Assembly (NCBI GenBank): GCA_040390855.1
Contig: JAZJXO010000031.1
Span: 40,013 to 104,012 of the forward strand
Direction of reading: 5' to 3'
DNA length: 64,000 nucleotides
Source of the DNA: Parvibaculum sp040390855
Lineage (GTDB): Bacteria > Pseudomonadota > Alphaproteobacteria > Parvibaculales > Parvibaculaceae
Shown here: positions 53,314 to 62,431 of the stretch, in pieces
Numbering within the stretch: the first letter of the stretch is position 1
Layout of the letters: every line of letters begins with the position of its first letter
The notes under the pieces: generated by a model
Told to the model about the DNA's origin: nothing
Seen by the model: only the letters and a program-made list of their open reading frames with translations
The model's database searches: none
Translations under genes and position numbers: made by a program

Positions 53314-56300
53314 TCGCACGCATCATCCGGTGGTCTGTAGCCAACCCGTTTCTCATTATCATGGCAACCCTGTTCACGATCAGCGGCGGGATCTATGCCG
53401 TCATTCACACGCCTTTGGACGCCATACCCGACCTGTCGGATACGCAGGTAATCGTTTACACGAATTACCCAGGGCAAGCCCCGCAGGTCGTTGAAGATCA
53501 AGTCACCTATCCGCTGACGACGGCCCTCTTGAGCGTGCCCCGGGCAAAAGTCGTTCGCGGGTTTTCTTCTTTCGGCGTTTCGTTTGTCTATGTCGTTTTT
53601 GAAGACGGCACTGACCTGTACTGGGCCAGAAGTCGCGTTCTTGAATATCTGAACTTCGCCTCATCCAGATTGCCCGCCGGATTGGCGCCTTCGCTTGGCC
53701 CGGATGCAACCGGTGTGGGCTGGGTCTATCAGTATGTCGTACAGGGTGCAGGGAGATCACTCGGTGAACTCCGCTCCCTTCAGGATTGGTCCGTCAGATA
53801 CCAGCTTGCAAAGGCCAAGGGCGTTGCCGAGGTGGCGAGCGTCGGCGGATTCGTGAAGCAGTATCAGGTGGTCGTGGACCCTCAGAAACTTCAAGCCTAC
53901 GGCGTCTCGCTGCCTGAGGTGGTCGCCGCCATTCGGTCAAGCAATAGCGATGTTGGTGGCCGCACCATCGAGATGGCGGAAACGGAGTATATCTTGCGCG
54001 GGCGTGGATATCTTCACGGCGTCTCCGATATTGCTGAAATTGTACTCAAAGCCAAAGGCGGTACGCCTGTTCGCGTCACTGACATAGGCCGTGTTGAAAT
54101 CGGGCCTGATGAACGGCGCGGTATTGCGGAACTCAATGGTGAGGGTGAAGTTGTCAGCGGTATTGCCTTGCAGCGGGATGGCGAGAATGCGCTCTCGGTC
54201 ATCAACAACGTCAAACAGAAGATTGCGGAATTTGCCGGCAGCCTGCCGGACGGCGTGACGATATCCGCTGTTTATGATCGCTCGGACCTGATCGAGCGCG
54301 CGATTGAAACCCTGAAGGGGACTTTGCTGGAAGAAAGCATAATTGTTGCGTTCGTCTGTGTGATTTTCCTGCTTCATGTACGCAGTGCATTGGTCGCCAT
54401 CATCATGTTGCCCATCGGCGTACTGATCGCAATGTCTTTGCTCCACATGCTCGGACTTAGCTCAAACATAATGAGTTTAGGGGGTATTGCGATTGCGCTG
54501 GGGGCGATGGTGGATGGTGCCATTGTCATGATTGAGAATGCTCACAAGCATCTCGAGCGGGCGTCTCCTGGTGCATCCCGTTTGAAGATCATCACAGATG
54601 CGGCAGTAGAGGTTGGGCCGGCTCTGTTCTTTAGTCTGGCCATCATCACGGTATCGTTTCTGCCCATCTTTACGCTTGAAGCTCAAGAAGGGCGCTTGTT
54701 CAAACCGCTGGCCTTTACCAAAACATTTGCGATGGGCGGAGCGGCGCTTCTTTCGATAACGCTCGTGCCGGTGTTGATGCTGATGTTCGTGCGGGGACGC
54801 ATTATACCGGAACGCCGCAATCCTCTGAACCGAGCCCTCATCTGGATCTACAGGCCGATCATCGCGACTGTCCTGCGAGCGAAAGTGGCAACGGTGGTTG
54901 CGGCTGCACTGATTATAGCGATCACTCTGTGGCCGATGACACGCATTGGCAGCGAGTTTATGCCGACGCTCAATGAGGGGACACTGATGTATATGCCGGT
55001 CGCCTTGCCCGGTCTTTCGGTGACCAAGGCTGCGGAACTTCTTCAGGTTCAGAATAAAATCATCAAGGGATTTCCCGAAGTTGAATCGGTTTTTGGCAAG
55101 GCAGGTCGTGCAGCGACGGCAACCGATCCGGCTCCGATCGAGATGTTTGAAACCATCATCAATTTGAAGCCGGAGGCGGATTGGCGACCGGGCGTGACCA
55201 TCGACTCACTTGTCGCGGAGATGGACAAGGCTCTTCGTTTTCCAGGAGTGAGCAATGCCTGGACCATGCCGATCAAAGCGCGAATTGACATGCTGTCGAC
55301 GGGTATCCGAACGCCTGTTGGCGTGAAGGTTTATGGACCGGAGTTGAAAGGCATCGCGAGTCTGTCGCGTGAAATCGAAGCTGTGATCCGTAAAGTGCCC
55401 GGGACGACAAGTGCCTTCGCCGAGCGGTCAGAAGGCGGATACTACCTCCAGATCGATCCCGACCGGACCGCTCTCGCCCGCTACGGAATCACGATGGACG
55501 AATTTCAATCCACCGTGGCGACCGCAATGGGAGGGGAAACAGTGACGACTGCGGTCGAAGGTCGTGAACGCTATAGTGTGAATGTCCGCTATCCGCGGTC
55601 CTTGCGCGACAGCCCTCAGAGCATCGCCTCTCAGGTTCTCGTTCATAACAGTGCAGGCCTGACCATTCCGCTTGGTCAGATCGCGAAATTGTCGATCACC
55701 CAAGGACCGTCAACAATCAGAACCGAAGGCGCGCAGCTCGTCAGCTACATCTTTGTGGATATGCACGGTCGGGATCTTGGCGGCTATGTCAATGAGGCCC
55801 AGCGAATGGTGGCGTCGGACGTGACAATGCCCGCGGGTTATCACATAGAGTGGAGCGGTCAATTTGAGTATTTGGAACGGGCGAAGGCGCGGCTTTCTGT
55901 CGTGGTGCCCGTCACGCTCATTATCATTTTTGTCCTTCTCTATCTGAATTTTGGCCGGATGACCGAATCCCTCATTGTCATGTTGTCAGTCCCCTTCGCG
56001 CTCGTTGGCGGCATCTGGTTGATGTGGTGGATGGGATTCAACATGAGTGTCGCGGTAGCCGTCGGCTTTATCGCATTGGCCGGTGTGGCTGCAGAAACCG
56101 GCATCGTCATGTTGATCTACCTCGATCAGGCATTGGAGAAAATCACTCGCGAGTGCGTCGCTGCTGGTCGGGCGCTCACAAGTGGCGATATCCACCACGC
56201 CATAATGGAGGGGGCGGTAGAGCGCGTGCGGCCAAAGATGATGACCGTCACGGCCATTATGGCCGGCTTGGTGCCCATATTGTGGAGTACCGGTGCAGGG

Positions 56301-56426
56301 TCTGAAATCATGCAGCGGATTGCAGTGCCAATGGTCGGCGGCATGATCTCTTCGACAATTCTGACGCTCGTTGTCATTCCTGTCATTTATGCGAGCGTGA
56401 AGGGACGTCAACTCGTCAAATCATGA
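53310..56426 (+). CDS. cusA: Heavy-metal RND pump, CusA type (Cu/Ag class)
   Basis: This 1038-residue pump overlaps cusB by 4 nt. The fourth span reads LGGIAIALGAMVDGAIVMIE near residues 390-410, the monovalent (Cu/Ag) signature. The three methionines that bind Cu(I) in E. coli CusA have counterparts in EGTLMYMP, PAPIEMFET and ARIDMLSTG. It ends with a complete last span (MISSTILTLVVIPVIYASV). With CusB and CusC it moves copper or silver from the periplasm to the outside. Confidence 0.94.
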   Translation: MIARIIRWSVANPFLIIMATLFTISGGIYAVIHTPLDAIPDLSDTQVIVYTNYPGQAPQVVEDQVTYPLTTALLSVPRAKVVRGFSSFGVSFVYVVFEDGTDLYWARSRVLEYLNFASSRLPAGLAPSLGPDATGVGWVYQYVVQGAGRSLGELRSLQDWSVRYQLAKAKGVAEVASVGGFVKQYQVVVDPQKLQAYGVSLPEVVAAIRSSNSDVGGRTIEMAETEYILRGRGYLHGVSDIAEIVLKAKGGTPVRVTDIGRVEIGPDERRGIAELNGEGEVVSGIALQRDGENALSVINNVKQKIAEFAGSLPDGVTISAVYDRSDLIERAIETLKGTLLEESIIVAFVCVIFLLHVRSALVAIIMLPIGVLIAMSLLHMLGLSSNIMSLGGIAIALGAMVDGAIVMIENAHKHLERASPGASRLKIITDAAVEVGPALFFSLAIITVSFLPIFTLEAQEGRLFKPLAFTKTFAMGGAALLSITLVPVLMLMFVRGRIIPERRNPLNRALIWIYRPIIATVLRAKVATVVAAALIIAITLWPMTRIGSEFMPTLNEGTLMYMPVALPGLSVTKAAELLQVQNKIIKGFPEVESVFGKAGRAATATDPAPIEMFETIINLKPEADWRPGVTIDSLVAEMDKALRFPGVSNAWTMPIKARIDMLSTGIRTPVGVKVYGPELKGIASLSREIEAVIRKVPGTTSAFAERSEGGYYLQIDPDRTALARYGITMDEFQSTVATAMGGETVTTAVEGRERYSVNVRYPRSLRDSPQSIASQVLVHNSAGLTIPLGQIAKLSITQGPSTIRTEGAQLVSYIFVDMHGRDLGGYVNEAQRMVASDVTMPAGYHIEWSGQFEYLERAKARLSVVVPVTLIIIFVLLYLNFGRMTESLIVMLSVPFALVGGIWLMWWMGFNMSVAVAVGFIALAGVAAETGIVMLIYLDQALEKITRECVAAGRALTSGDIHHAIMEGAVERVRPKMMTVTAIMAGLVPILWSTGAGSEIMQRIAVPMVGGMISSTILTLVVIPVIYASVKGRQLVKS

Positions 56427-56779
56427 GATGAGGACAGAACGGGGATGTGAGGGTTGACGAGGGCGATCCCTGTTATTTGACGTTTCTGACGTGCCCCGGA
56501 CTCATTGTCTTCGAAGTCTCGCCTCTGCTGGCTAGGTGTATCTAGAGGCCTAGAACGTCTCCTGCGATGTGGGAGGGCGCATTTTTGTGCCTCACGCCCG
56601 GCGGCAAGCGCCAGATTCCGCAAGATGTAGCCACACCAGAAATGCTAATAAGTCTCATTGACGTGAAAGTGTGAATGCGCCTTATATGCGTCAATTGTAA
56701 TTGATCAATCGGATATACCGCGCGGCCAGTGCCGCTCCGACTTCTCTTTCTCCGACAACTTTGCTTGATAGGTGGCTTG
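56427..56779. other. Intergenic region
   Basis: About 350 bases after cusA. No gene, terminator or metal-type promoter is evident. Confidence 0.3.
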
Positions 56780-57574
56780 ATGCGCTCTGTCCGATCCATG
56801 AACCGTTCACTTGGCATCACGACTGCTATTTTCGTCGGCAGTCTCATTGCTCCGTCCATTCTGTCCGATGGGGCAGCACATGCGGCAGCGATCAAAGTTT
56901 ATTCGCCTTATGTCGAGAAGGGGGAGACGGAGATCGAGTATCAAGGCTATCGCACTTTCGACAGTGACAGCGCCAAGAACAATGAACAAAAAAACAAACT
57001 TGGTCTCGGCTACGGCGTCACTGACTATTGGGCGACGGAGATCTATGGCATCTGGAAGAAGTCACCCGGCGGCAAAACACAGTTTGACGCGACAGAGTGG
57101 GAAAATAGATTTCAGTTAACCGACCGCAAAGCCTATTTCGTCGATCTCGGCTTTCTCATCGAATATGAGCATGTCCGCGATCGTCAGAATGATGCCGACG
57201 AACTCGCCTTCGGTCCGCTACTGGCAAAAGACATTGGTCGGACCACCACGACAGCCAACTTTATCTTTGAGCGCCAACTTGGGGCTAACGGAGCCAGCGG
57301 TGTAGCATTCACTTATCGCCTGCAAGATCGTTGGAGATTGTACGAAGCCTTTGAACCGGCAATCGAAGCCTATGGCGAATTAGGTGACGTCCGAAACTTT
57401 GAATCTCCCAATCGTCAGGAACATATGATTGGTCCTGTGGCACAAGGTACGTTCCGCAATCTTGGGTCGTTGCCGGGGAAACTTAAATACAACGTCGGCT
57501 ACCTATTCGGCGTTACGAGTGCCACTGCGTCCGGCACCCTGAAGAGTGTCATTGAATACGAAGTGCGATTCTGA
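56780..57574 (+). CDS. Exported protein, probable outer-membrane beta barrel
   Basis: ATG 56780 follows AGGTGG and gives 264 residues. After a signal peptide ending AHAAA comes a series of amphipathic strands (SPYVEKGETEIEYQGYRTFD; WATEIYGIWKKSP; YFVDLGFLIEYEHV; LKYNVGYLFGVTSATASGTL) with the C-terminal phenylalanine of an outer-membrane protein (YEVRF). I do not recognise a specific function. It is on the cus strand but 353 nt away, so it may have its own promoter. Confidence 0.7.
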   Translation: MRSVRSMNRSLGITTAIFVGSLIAPSILSDGAAHAAAIKVYSPYVEKGETEIEYQGYRTFDSDSAKNNEQKNKLGLGYGVTDYWATEIYGIWKKSPGGKTQFDATEWENRFQLTDRKAYFVDLGFLIEYEHVRDRQNDADELAFGPLLAKDIGRTTTTANFIFERQLGANGASGVAFTYRLQDRWRLYEAFEPAIEAYGELGDVRNFESPNRQEHMIGPVAQGTFRNLGSLPGKLKYNVGYLFGVTSATASGTLKSVIEYEVRF

Positions 57575-57600
57575 ATGCCGTTGCTCATATGACGAAATGA

Positions 57601-57649
57601 GATCGTAATCCGCTCATCACAAACAAGTGTGTGAGAAATGGACGCTTAC
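57601..57649 (+). repeat. Solo IS66-type end (remnant)
   Basis: This 49-bp segment matches 44 of 49 bases of the right end of the IS66 element (62181-62229), in the same orientation, including the terminal gtgagaaatggacgcttac. No IS66 genes adjoin it, so it is a leftover end. Confidence 0.85.
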
Positions 57650-57727
57650 TTCTGTTCCCGGCACTGTCAGCCCAAATTGCCCTCTCGGCCCTTTTTGGAG
57701 TTTGCCTGTCGGCATAATCCAGCGGAA

Positions 57728-57985
57728 AAACCCTTTCCGGTATTTTGATTCATCACCCGAAGTAATCCGCCTGGCGGTGATGATGTATGTCCGGTAGCTA
57801 CTGTCGCTTCGCAATATCGAGGATCTGCTGGCGGAGCGTGGCATCGATATTTGTCATGAGACCGTAAGGCTATGGTGGAACCGTTTTGGCTCGATATTCG
57901 CTGCCGAAATTCGTAAGAAACGATTGTCAGATCATGGGGCATACGCACTGGCGCTGGCATCTCGTCCCCACAATCAAAATTGACC
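57728..57985 (+). pseudogene. Decayed IS6-family transposase fragment
   Basis: In pieces of different frames the plus strand reads AEKPF, then RYFDSSPEVIRLAVMMYVR, an in-frame TAG at 57795, LLSLRNIEDLLAERGID and ICHETVRLWWNRFGSIF, and after another frame change THWRWHL. These are the N-terminal and early catalytic parts of IS6/IS26-like transposases. The first shift, the stop and the later shift, plus the missing C-terminal half, make it non-functional. It sits between a solo IS66 end and the P450 gene. Confidence 0.8.
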
Positions 57986-58132
57986 CGCTAAGTCTACGCC
58001 TTGGTGGCTTTTTATTGTCCGGGTTTTGAGCCCGTTGCGCGGCACGGCGCCCGGGTTTGCGGTTCGGGCTTGTTGCCCTAGTGTTAGCTTTGTCTTTTCG
58101 AAGCTATTGTAAAAACAACAAAAGTGATCGCC

Positions 58133-59362
58133 ATGACTAAAGATCCGCTGCCGTCGCTTTTTGACCTCACCCCGCTAAACGAAACCTATCGTGCCGAGCC
58201 GCATGTTCTACTTCGTGATCTTCGCGAACGATGCCCGGTGCACCATGACCCTGTGTCAGGCCTGTTTGTGCTTACACGTTATGCCGATGTGCGAGGGATC
58301 GTTTCAGACCTGACGATCTGGCGTGACCCCAGGCTTGCCGAAGAGGCGGCCACCATGATGAAAATGCAAATATCGGCCGATCAGACCGATGTGCCGCGGA
58401 GCGAAGCGACCAGCATTCTTTTTCTCGACAGCCCCGATCACGAGAGGATCAGGGTGCCACTCATGAAAGCTTTCTACACACGGATCGCCAAATTTCGTCC
58501 AGCTTTCGAGGCAATCGTTGATAAGGCACTCGCCCGCATCGACCCTTCTGAACCCTTCGATTTGATGAGCGTCTTCTGCGTGCCGATTCCGATTGATGCG
58601 ATTGCCACTATTCTGGGTGTTGACCATGAACGGCTTGTCGAATTTCGTCGTTGGTCGGAGGGGGTCATTCAAGGGCTCAACCCTTATCGGAATGAAGCTG
58701 AGAGTGCCGAGATGGAAATCTGTCAGGAGGCGCTCAATGCATATTTCACGGAGGCGATCATATCGCGTCGGGAGAAACCGGGCGATGATCTCATCTCCGA
58801 CATGACAAAGCTGCAAGCTGAAGGTGCCAATATTAGCGACACCGAACTGCGGATTAATTTCGGCGCTTTGCTTGTTGGAGGAAACCTCACGACGACCGAT
58901 CTCATTGGCAATGCCGTTCGTCTTCTGCTTATCAACCCGAGTGAGCTTGCAAAACTTCTTGCTACTCCAAGTCTGGTGAATTCTGTAGTTGAAGAAACGC
59001 TTCGTTTCGAACCGCCAGTGGATATTACAACGCGCGTCGCCTCCAAATTGACGGAAATTGGCGGTTGCCCGGTTAAGCCAACGCAAGGCGTATGTATGTC
59101 GCTGAGAGCAGCCAACCGCGATCCGGAGGTGTTCGACAACCCTGATCGGTTTGAAATCGGCCTCAAACGCTCACCTCATGTCGCATTTGGCGGTGGGGCG
59201 CATATTTGCATTGGTGCGCCGCTTGCCCGTCTGGAAGCACAAGTTGCCATTTCGAAACTTTTTGAAAAATTCCCACATCTCAAACTTCTGAACCCCGATG
59301 CGCCCGAATGGCGTGGTCTGCCATTTTTCCGGGGTCTTGAACGGTTGGACGTTCAAGCTTGA
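58133..59362 (+). CDS. Cytochrome P450
   Basis: ATG 58133 gives 409 residues. The heme-binding loop is HVAFGGGAHICIGAPLARLE with the cysteine thiolate. The K-helix ExxR is in VVEETLRFEPP. The I-helix reads FGALLVGGNLTTTDLIGN, where G-G-N-L-T-T replaces the usual A-G-x-[DE]-T, so the acid before the conserved Thr is missing. It is a soluble bacterial class P450 that would need external ferredoxin partners, none of which is nearby. The substrate is unknown. It lies between two IS66 ends. Confidence 0.93.
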   Translation: MTKDPLPSLFDLTPLNETYRAEPHVLLRDLRERCPVHHDPVSGLFVLTRYADVRGIVSDLTIWRDPRLAEEAATMMKMQISADQTDVPRSEATSILFLDSPDHERIRVPLMKAFYTRIAKFRPAFEAIVDKALARIDPSEPFDLMSVFCVPIPIDAIATILGVDHERLVEFRRWSEGVIQGLNPYRNEAESAEMEICQEALNAYFTEAIISRREKPGDDLISDMTKLQAEGANISDTELRINFGALLVGGNLTTTDLIGNAVRLLLINPSELAKLLATPSLVNSVVEETLRFEPPVDITTRVASKLTEIGGCPVKPTQGVCMSLRAANRDPEVFDNPDRFEIGLKRSPHVAFGGGAHICIGAPLARLEAQVAISKLFEKFPHLKLLNPDAPEWRGLPFFRGLERLDVQA

Positions 59363-59539
59363 TCGAAGGTGGTGAGATAGGAGTGTTGATCGCTGGAGTG
59401 GGTATTAGGTAGCGGTGACTTTGATTATGGATTTTCGCAATCCAGTTGGGGCGGTTTCTCTCGCGAAACTGTTGTGTTTCTCTTTCCCTGTTTAGCGATG
59501 CTTCTTCCGTAAGCGTCTATTTCTCACACGTAGGCAGCT

Positions 59540-61057
59540 TTAGGTGCCGCTTTGTGCCTTCCAGTTCCATGGGAGGAACTCATCGATACAGGCCATGGGA
59601 TGGCCGTTTGTGAGGTGTTCGAGAACGTCCTTCAGGTAAGCATAGGGCTCGACGCCATTGAGCTTTGCGGTGGTGATGAGCGAGGCGACGATGGCCCAGC
59701 GGTCGGCGCCACCATCAGAGCCGGCAAAGAGATGGTTCTTGCGCCCGAGCGTGACCGGCCTGATCGCGCGCTCGACCGTGTTGGTGTCGAGTTCGACGCG
59801 CCCGTCTTCAAGGAAGCGGCAGAGAGCGGGCCAACGGGCAAGCGCATAGCGGATGGCCTCGGCAAGTGTGCTGCGCGGCGGTAGCCGGGTGAGTTGGCGT
59901 TCAAGCCAGGGCTTCATCGTCTCGACGAGGGAACGTGAGCGGGCATCACGAACCGACCGGCGGAGTTCTGCATTGTGGCCACGTATATCCTTCTCGACGG
60001 CGTAGAGCTCGGCGATCCGGCGCAGGGCCTCTGCAGCGATCGGTGAGCCGGTCGCCTCGTGAACCTCATAGAACTTGCGTCGTGTGTGCGCCCAGCAGGC
60101 AGCGAGCGCGATGGTGCCGCGCGCCGTCAGCTGCTCAAAGCCGGCATAGCCATCAACCTGCAGGATGCCGCTGAAGTGGGCCAGATGGCGGTCCGGGCTG
60201 TAGAAGTAGACAGCTGCCGGTGGGTCTAGCCCCGCCCATGGACGCTCGTCGCGCGCATAGACCCATAAGCGACCTGTTTTTGTGCGCCCGCGCCCCGGAT
60301 CAAGTACCGGGATCGGTGTGTCGTCTGCAAACAGTGTCTTTGAGGCAAAGACCTGTTCGGCCAGTCGTGCCCGCAGCGGTTCAAGCCACCACGCCGCTCC
60401 GCCAACCCAGTTTGCCAGCGTCGAGCGATTGATCTCCAGCCCTTGGCGGGCAAAGATCTGCGACTGGCGGTAAAGCGGCAGGTGATCACAATATTTGCTG
60501 ATCAGCACATGGGCCAACAGGCCAGAGGTGGCCAGGCCCTTGGTGATGGGCCTCTCAGGCGCGGGGGCCTGGTGGATCGTACCGCAAGCCCGGCAGCCAT
60601 ATCGGGGACGGGTAGTCCGCAACACGCGCAGGCGGGCGGGCACAAAGTCGAGCATCTCGCTGACAGTCTCGCCGATCTTGTGGAGGGTCTTGCCACAGCA
60701 GGGGCAAGTGTCGCTATCGACATCAAGCCTGACGTCTTCGCGGGGCAGATCATCAGGGAGACGAGGTTCTGGGACACGTGGGTTCCGTGTCGCGCTCGTT
60801 GGAGCCACAGGATGGGCCGCCTCGACCCGGGCAATATCAGCGTCGAGGTCTTCAAGGCCGAGCAGCAATTGATCAGGGTCAAGGCGTTCAGAGCGCCGTC
60901 CGAACTGGCTGCGTTGCAGCGCTTTCACGATGGCGCGTAATCGATCGATCTCGGCCTGTGCTTCAACCCGTTCACCCTGGCGCGCCACAACGATGGCGCT
61001 GATCATCTGCTGCAGCGTCTCAACGTCGTCCGGCAAGGCTGCAAGATCGATGTCCAT
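59540..61057 (-). CDS. tnpC: IS66 transposase TnpC
   Basis: This 505-residue catalytic transposase has an N-terminal leucine-rich segment, a zinc-finger-like CPCCGKTL, CRACGTIHQAPAPERP and the DDE-type core with KTLFADDTPIPVLDPGRGRT, YAGFEQLTARGTIALAACWA and DTNTVERAIRPVTLGRKNHL. The C-terminus has the usual IS66 region (NGVEPYAYLKDVLEHL). It is complete in length. Confidence 0.95.
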   Translation of the reverse strand: MDIDLAALPDDVETLQQMISAIVVARQGERVEAQAEIDRLRAIVKALQRSQFGRRSERLDPDQLLLGLEDLDADIARVEAAHPVAPTSATRNPRVPEPRLPDDLPREDVRLDVDSDTCPCCGKTLHKIGETVSEMLDFVPARLRVLRTTRPRYGCRACGTIHQAPAPERPITKGLATSGLLAHVLISKYCDHLPLYRQSQIFARQGLEINRSTLANWVGGAAWWLEPLRARLAEQVFASKTLFADDTPIPVLDPGRGRTKTGRLWVYARDERPWAGLDPPAAVYFYSPDRHLAHFSGILQVDGYAGFEQLTARGTIALAACWAHTRRKFYEVHEATGSPIAAEALRRIAELYAVEKDIRGHNAELRRSVRDARSRSLVETMKPWLERQLTRLPPRSTLAEAIRYALARWPALCRFLEDGRVELDTNTVERAIRPVTLGRKNHLFAGSDGGADRWAIVASLITTAKLNGVEPYAYLKDVLEHLTNGHPMACIDEFLPWNWKAQSGT

Positions 61058-61132
61058 GCAGCAAAGTTTAAGCCTTCATCCAGATAGGGCCGAGCAAAAT
61101 GGCGTCGGTGATTCAATCCGCCGCAGGGTGTT

Positions 61133-61486
61133 TTATCCTGCAACCGCCGGCCGCCATGTGCGTTCGGGTGCCGTCCAGTCAATGCCCTCGATCAGCATCG
61201 ACAACTGGCCTGCGCTCAAGCGCACTGTCTCACCGGCAGCACCTGAAGTCGGCCATGTGAAGTGCCCCTGCTCGAGCCGCTTGGTGAAGAGGCAGAGCCC
61301 GGTCCCATCCCAGAACAGGATCTTGATTAGGTTGGCCTTGCGGCCACGGAAGGCAAAGAGGTGGCCTGAGAACGGATCCTCTGCCAGCACCTTCTGGACA
61401 AGCATGGCCAAGCCATCAAGACCTTTGCGCATGTCAGTCACACCGGCGGCGATATGGACCTTCACCCCGGCAGGTGCGAGCATCAT
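61133..61486 (-). CDS. tnpB: IS66 accessory protein TnpB
   Basis: 117 residues matching IS66 Orf2/TnpB: VKVHIAAGVTDMRKGLDGLA, FRGRKANLIKILFWDGTGLC and LFTKRLEQGHFTWP. It is required for transposition in IS66 elements, with unknown biochemistry. It overlaps tnpA by 4 nt (ATGA) and lies 75 nt upstream of tnpC. Confidence 0.95.
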   Translation of the reverse strand: MMLAPAGVKVHIAAGVTDMRKGLDGLAMLVQKVLAEDPFSGHLFAFRGRKANLIKILFWDGTGLCLFTKRLEQGHFTWPTSGAAGETVRLSAGQLSMLIEGIDWTAPERTWRPAVAG

Positions 61487-62142
61487 GATCTCTCTCCCTC
61501 AAGCAGATCGACCAGGCGACGCACTGTCTCGGGATCGGCATCGCGCTCAAAGCGCACCCGTCGTCCGCCGACGAGCTCAACCTCGATCCCCGGTGCGGCC
61601 CGTTCGACAATGACGGGTGCCATCCCCGTTCGGGCATGTGTGTCAGGCAAAGGATCCATCTCATCGGTGAGGACCACGGGCAGGAAGGTCAACTCAGTCT
61701 CACCCTCAGGGGCGAACGCTTGCTTCCATTGGAACAGAAGCCGTCTTCCCAGTCCGTATTTTTTGGCCACGCCCGATACCGAAGCATCTGGTCGGCAGGC
61801 CTCCGCCACGATGCGCCGTTTGTCGGCCTCGCTGAAGTTGCGACGCTTGCCCGAGCCATTTGAGAGGCCCGAGGGGATATAGCTCGCAGGCGTCGTTGGA
61901 ATCTCTTTAGGCATATGCTTAAGCCTATGCTCAAGCCCCCCACCGCGCCGCCAAAGCACTTTGATCGGCCGGAACGCGGCCTCGTCTTTGAACTTCGCCC
62001 GCCAGTTCCCAAACCGCTTCAGCGGCAAACCATGCCGCTCGCAATACTCGCGCTGGTTCAAGTCGCTAGCCTGCCAGGCCTCAAGATGCGCGCGCCAGAA
62101 CGCTTCCAGTTCCGCCGCCTTCTCCGCCTTCATTCGGGGCAT
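61483..62142 (-). CDS. tnpA: IS66 protein TnpA (extended form)
   Basis: 219 residues, longer than the common IS66 TnpA of about 130. An N-terminal half with AFWRAHLEAWQASDLNQREY and RFGNWRAKFKDE precedes a typical TnpA helix-turn-helix half (NFSEADKRRIVAEACRPDAS, GLGRRLLFQWKQAFAPEG). ATG 62142 has GGAGAG upstream. It is the first gene of the IS. Confidence 0.92.
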   Translation of the reverse strand: MPRMKAEKAAELEAFWRAHLEAWQASDLNQREYCERHGLPLKRFGNWRAKFKDEAAFRPIKVLWRRGGGLEHRLKHMPKEIPTTPASYIPSGLSNGSGKRRNFSEADKRRIVAEACRPDASVSGVAKKYGLGRRLLFQWKQAFAPEGETELTFLPVVLTDEMDPLPDTHARTGMAPVIVERAAPGIEVELVGGRRVRFERDADPETVRRLVDLLEGERS

Positions 62143-62234
62143 GTTCGATCTCTCCTCGACAGATTCCGTTGTCGAATGAAGATCGCAATCTCCGCATCAC
62201 AGACAAGTGTGTGAGAAATGGACGCTTACGCTCA

Positions 62235-62403
62235 TTCCCTGTTCAACTAAAACTCGTCCCTGTTATCTTCGAAATATTCCCTGTTCTTTGAGCTAGGGAA
62301 TTGAGGTGTAAGTCTTTGAGTTTGCCGGGTATTTTTGATCGGAAACTGAGCTATAGGTCCTGTTTATGAAAGATTTCCCTGTATTTTCCCAGTTAACAGG
62401 GAA
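62235..62403. repeat. Iterated TTCCCTGT motif at the distal island end
   Basis: TTCCCTGT or a one-base variant occurs at 62235, 62256 (GTCCCTGT), 62277 and 62375, and in reverse orientation at 62396-62403 (ACAGGGAA). A further copy at 59484-59491 lies on the other side of the IS66 element. The cluster stops 28 bases before the 18-bp attachment repeat. Clustered short repeats beside an attachment site are typical of accessory-protein or recombinase arm sites. Confidence 0.65.
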
Positions 62404-62431
62404 AATCAGGGTGAGACTGGTGCGCGCAGGA

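Larger units (their letters stand above)
59509..62229. mobile_element. IS66-family insertion sequence
   Basis: A 2721-bp element with imperfect ends GTAAGCGTCTATTTCTCACA (59509 onward) and the inverse of gtgtgagaaatggacgcttac (to 62229), holding the three standard genes on the minus strand. The 8 bases on each side (cttcttcc and gctcattc) are not equal, so no target duplication is visible. Confidence 0.92.
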
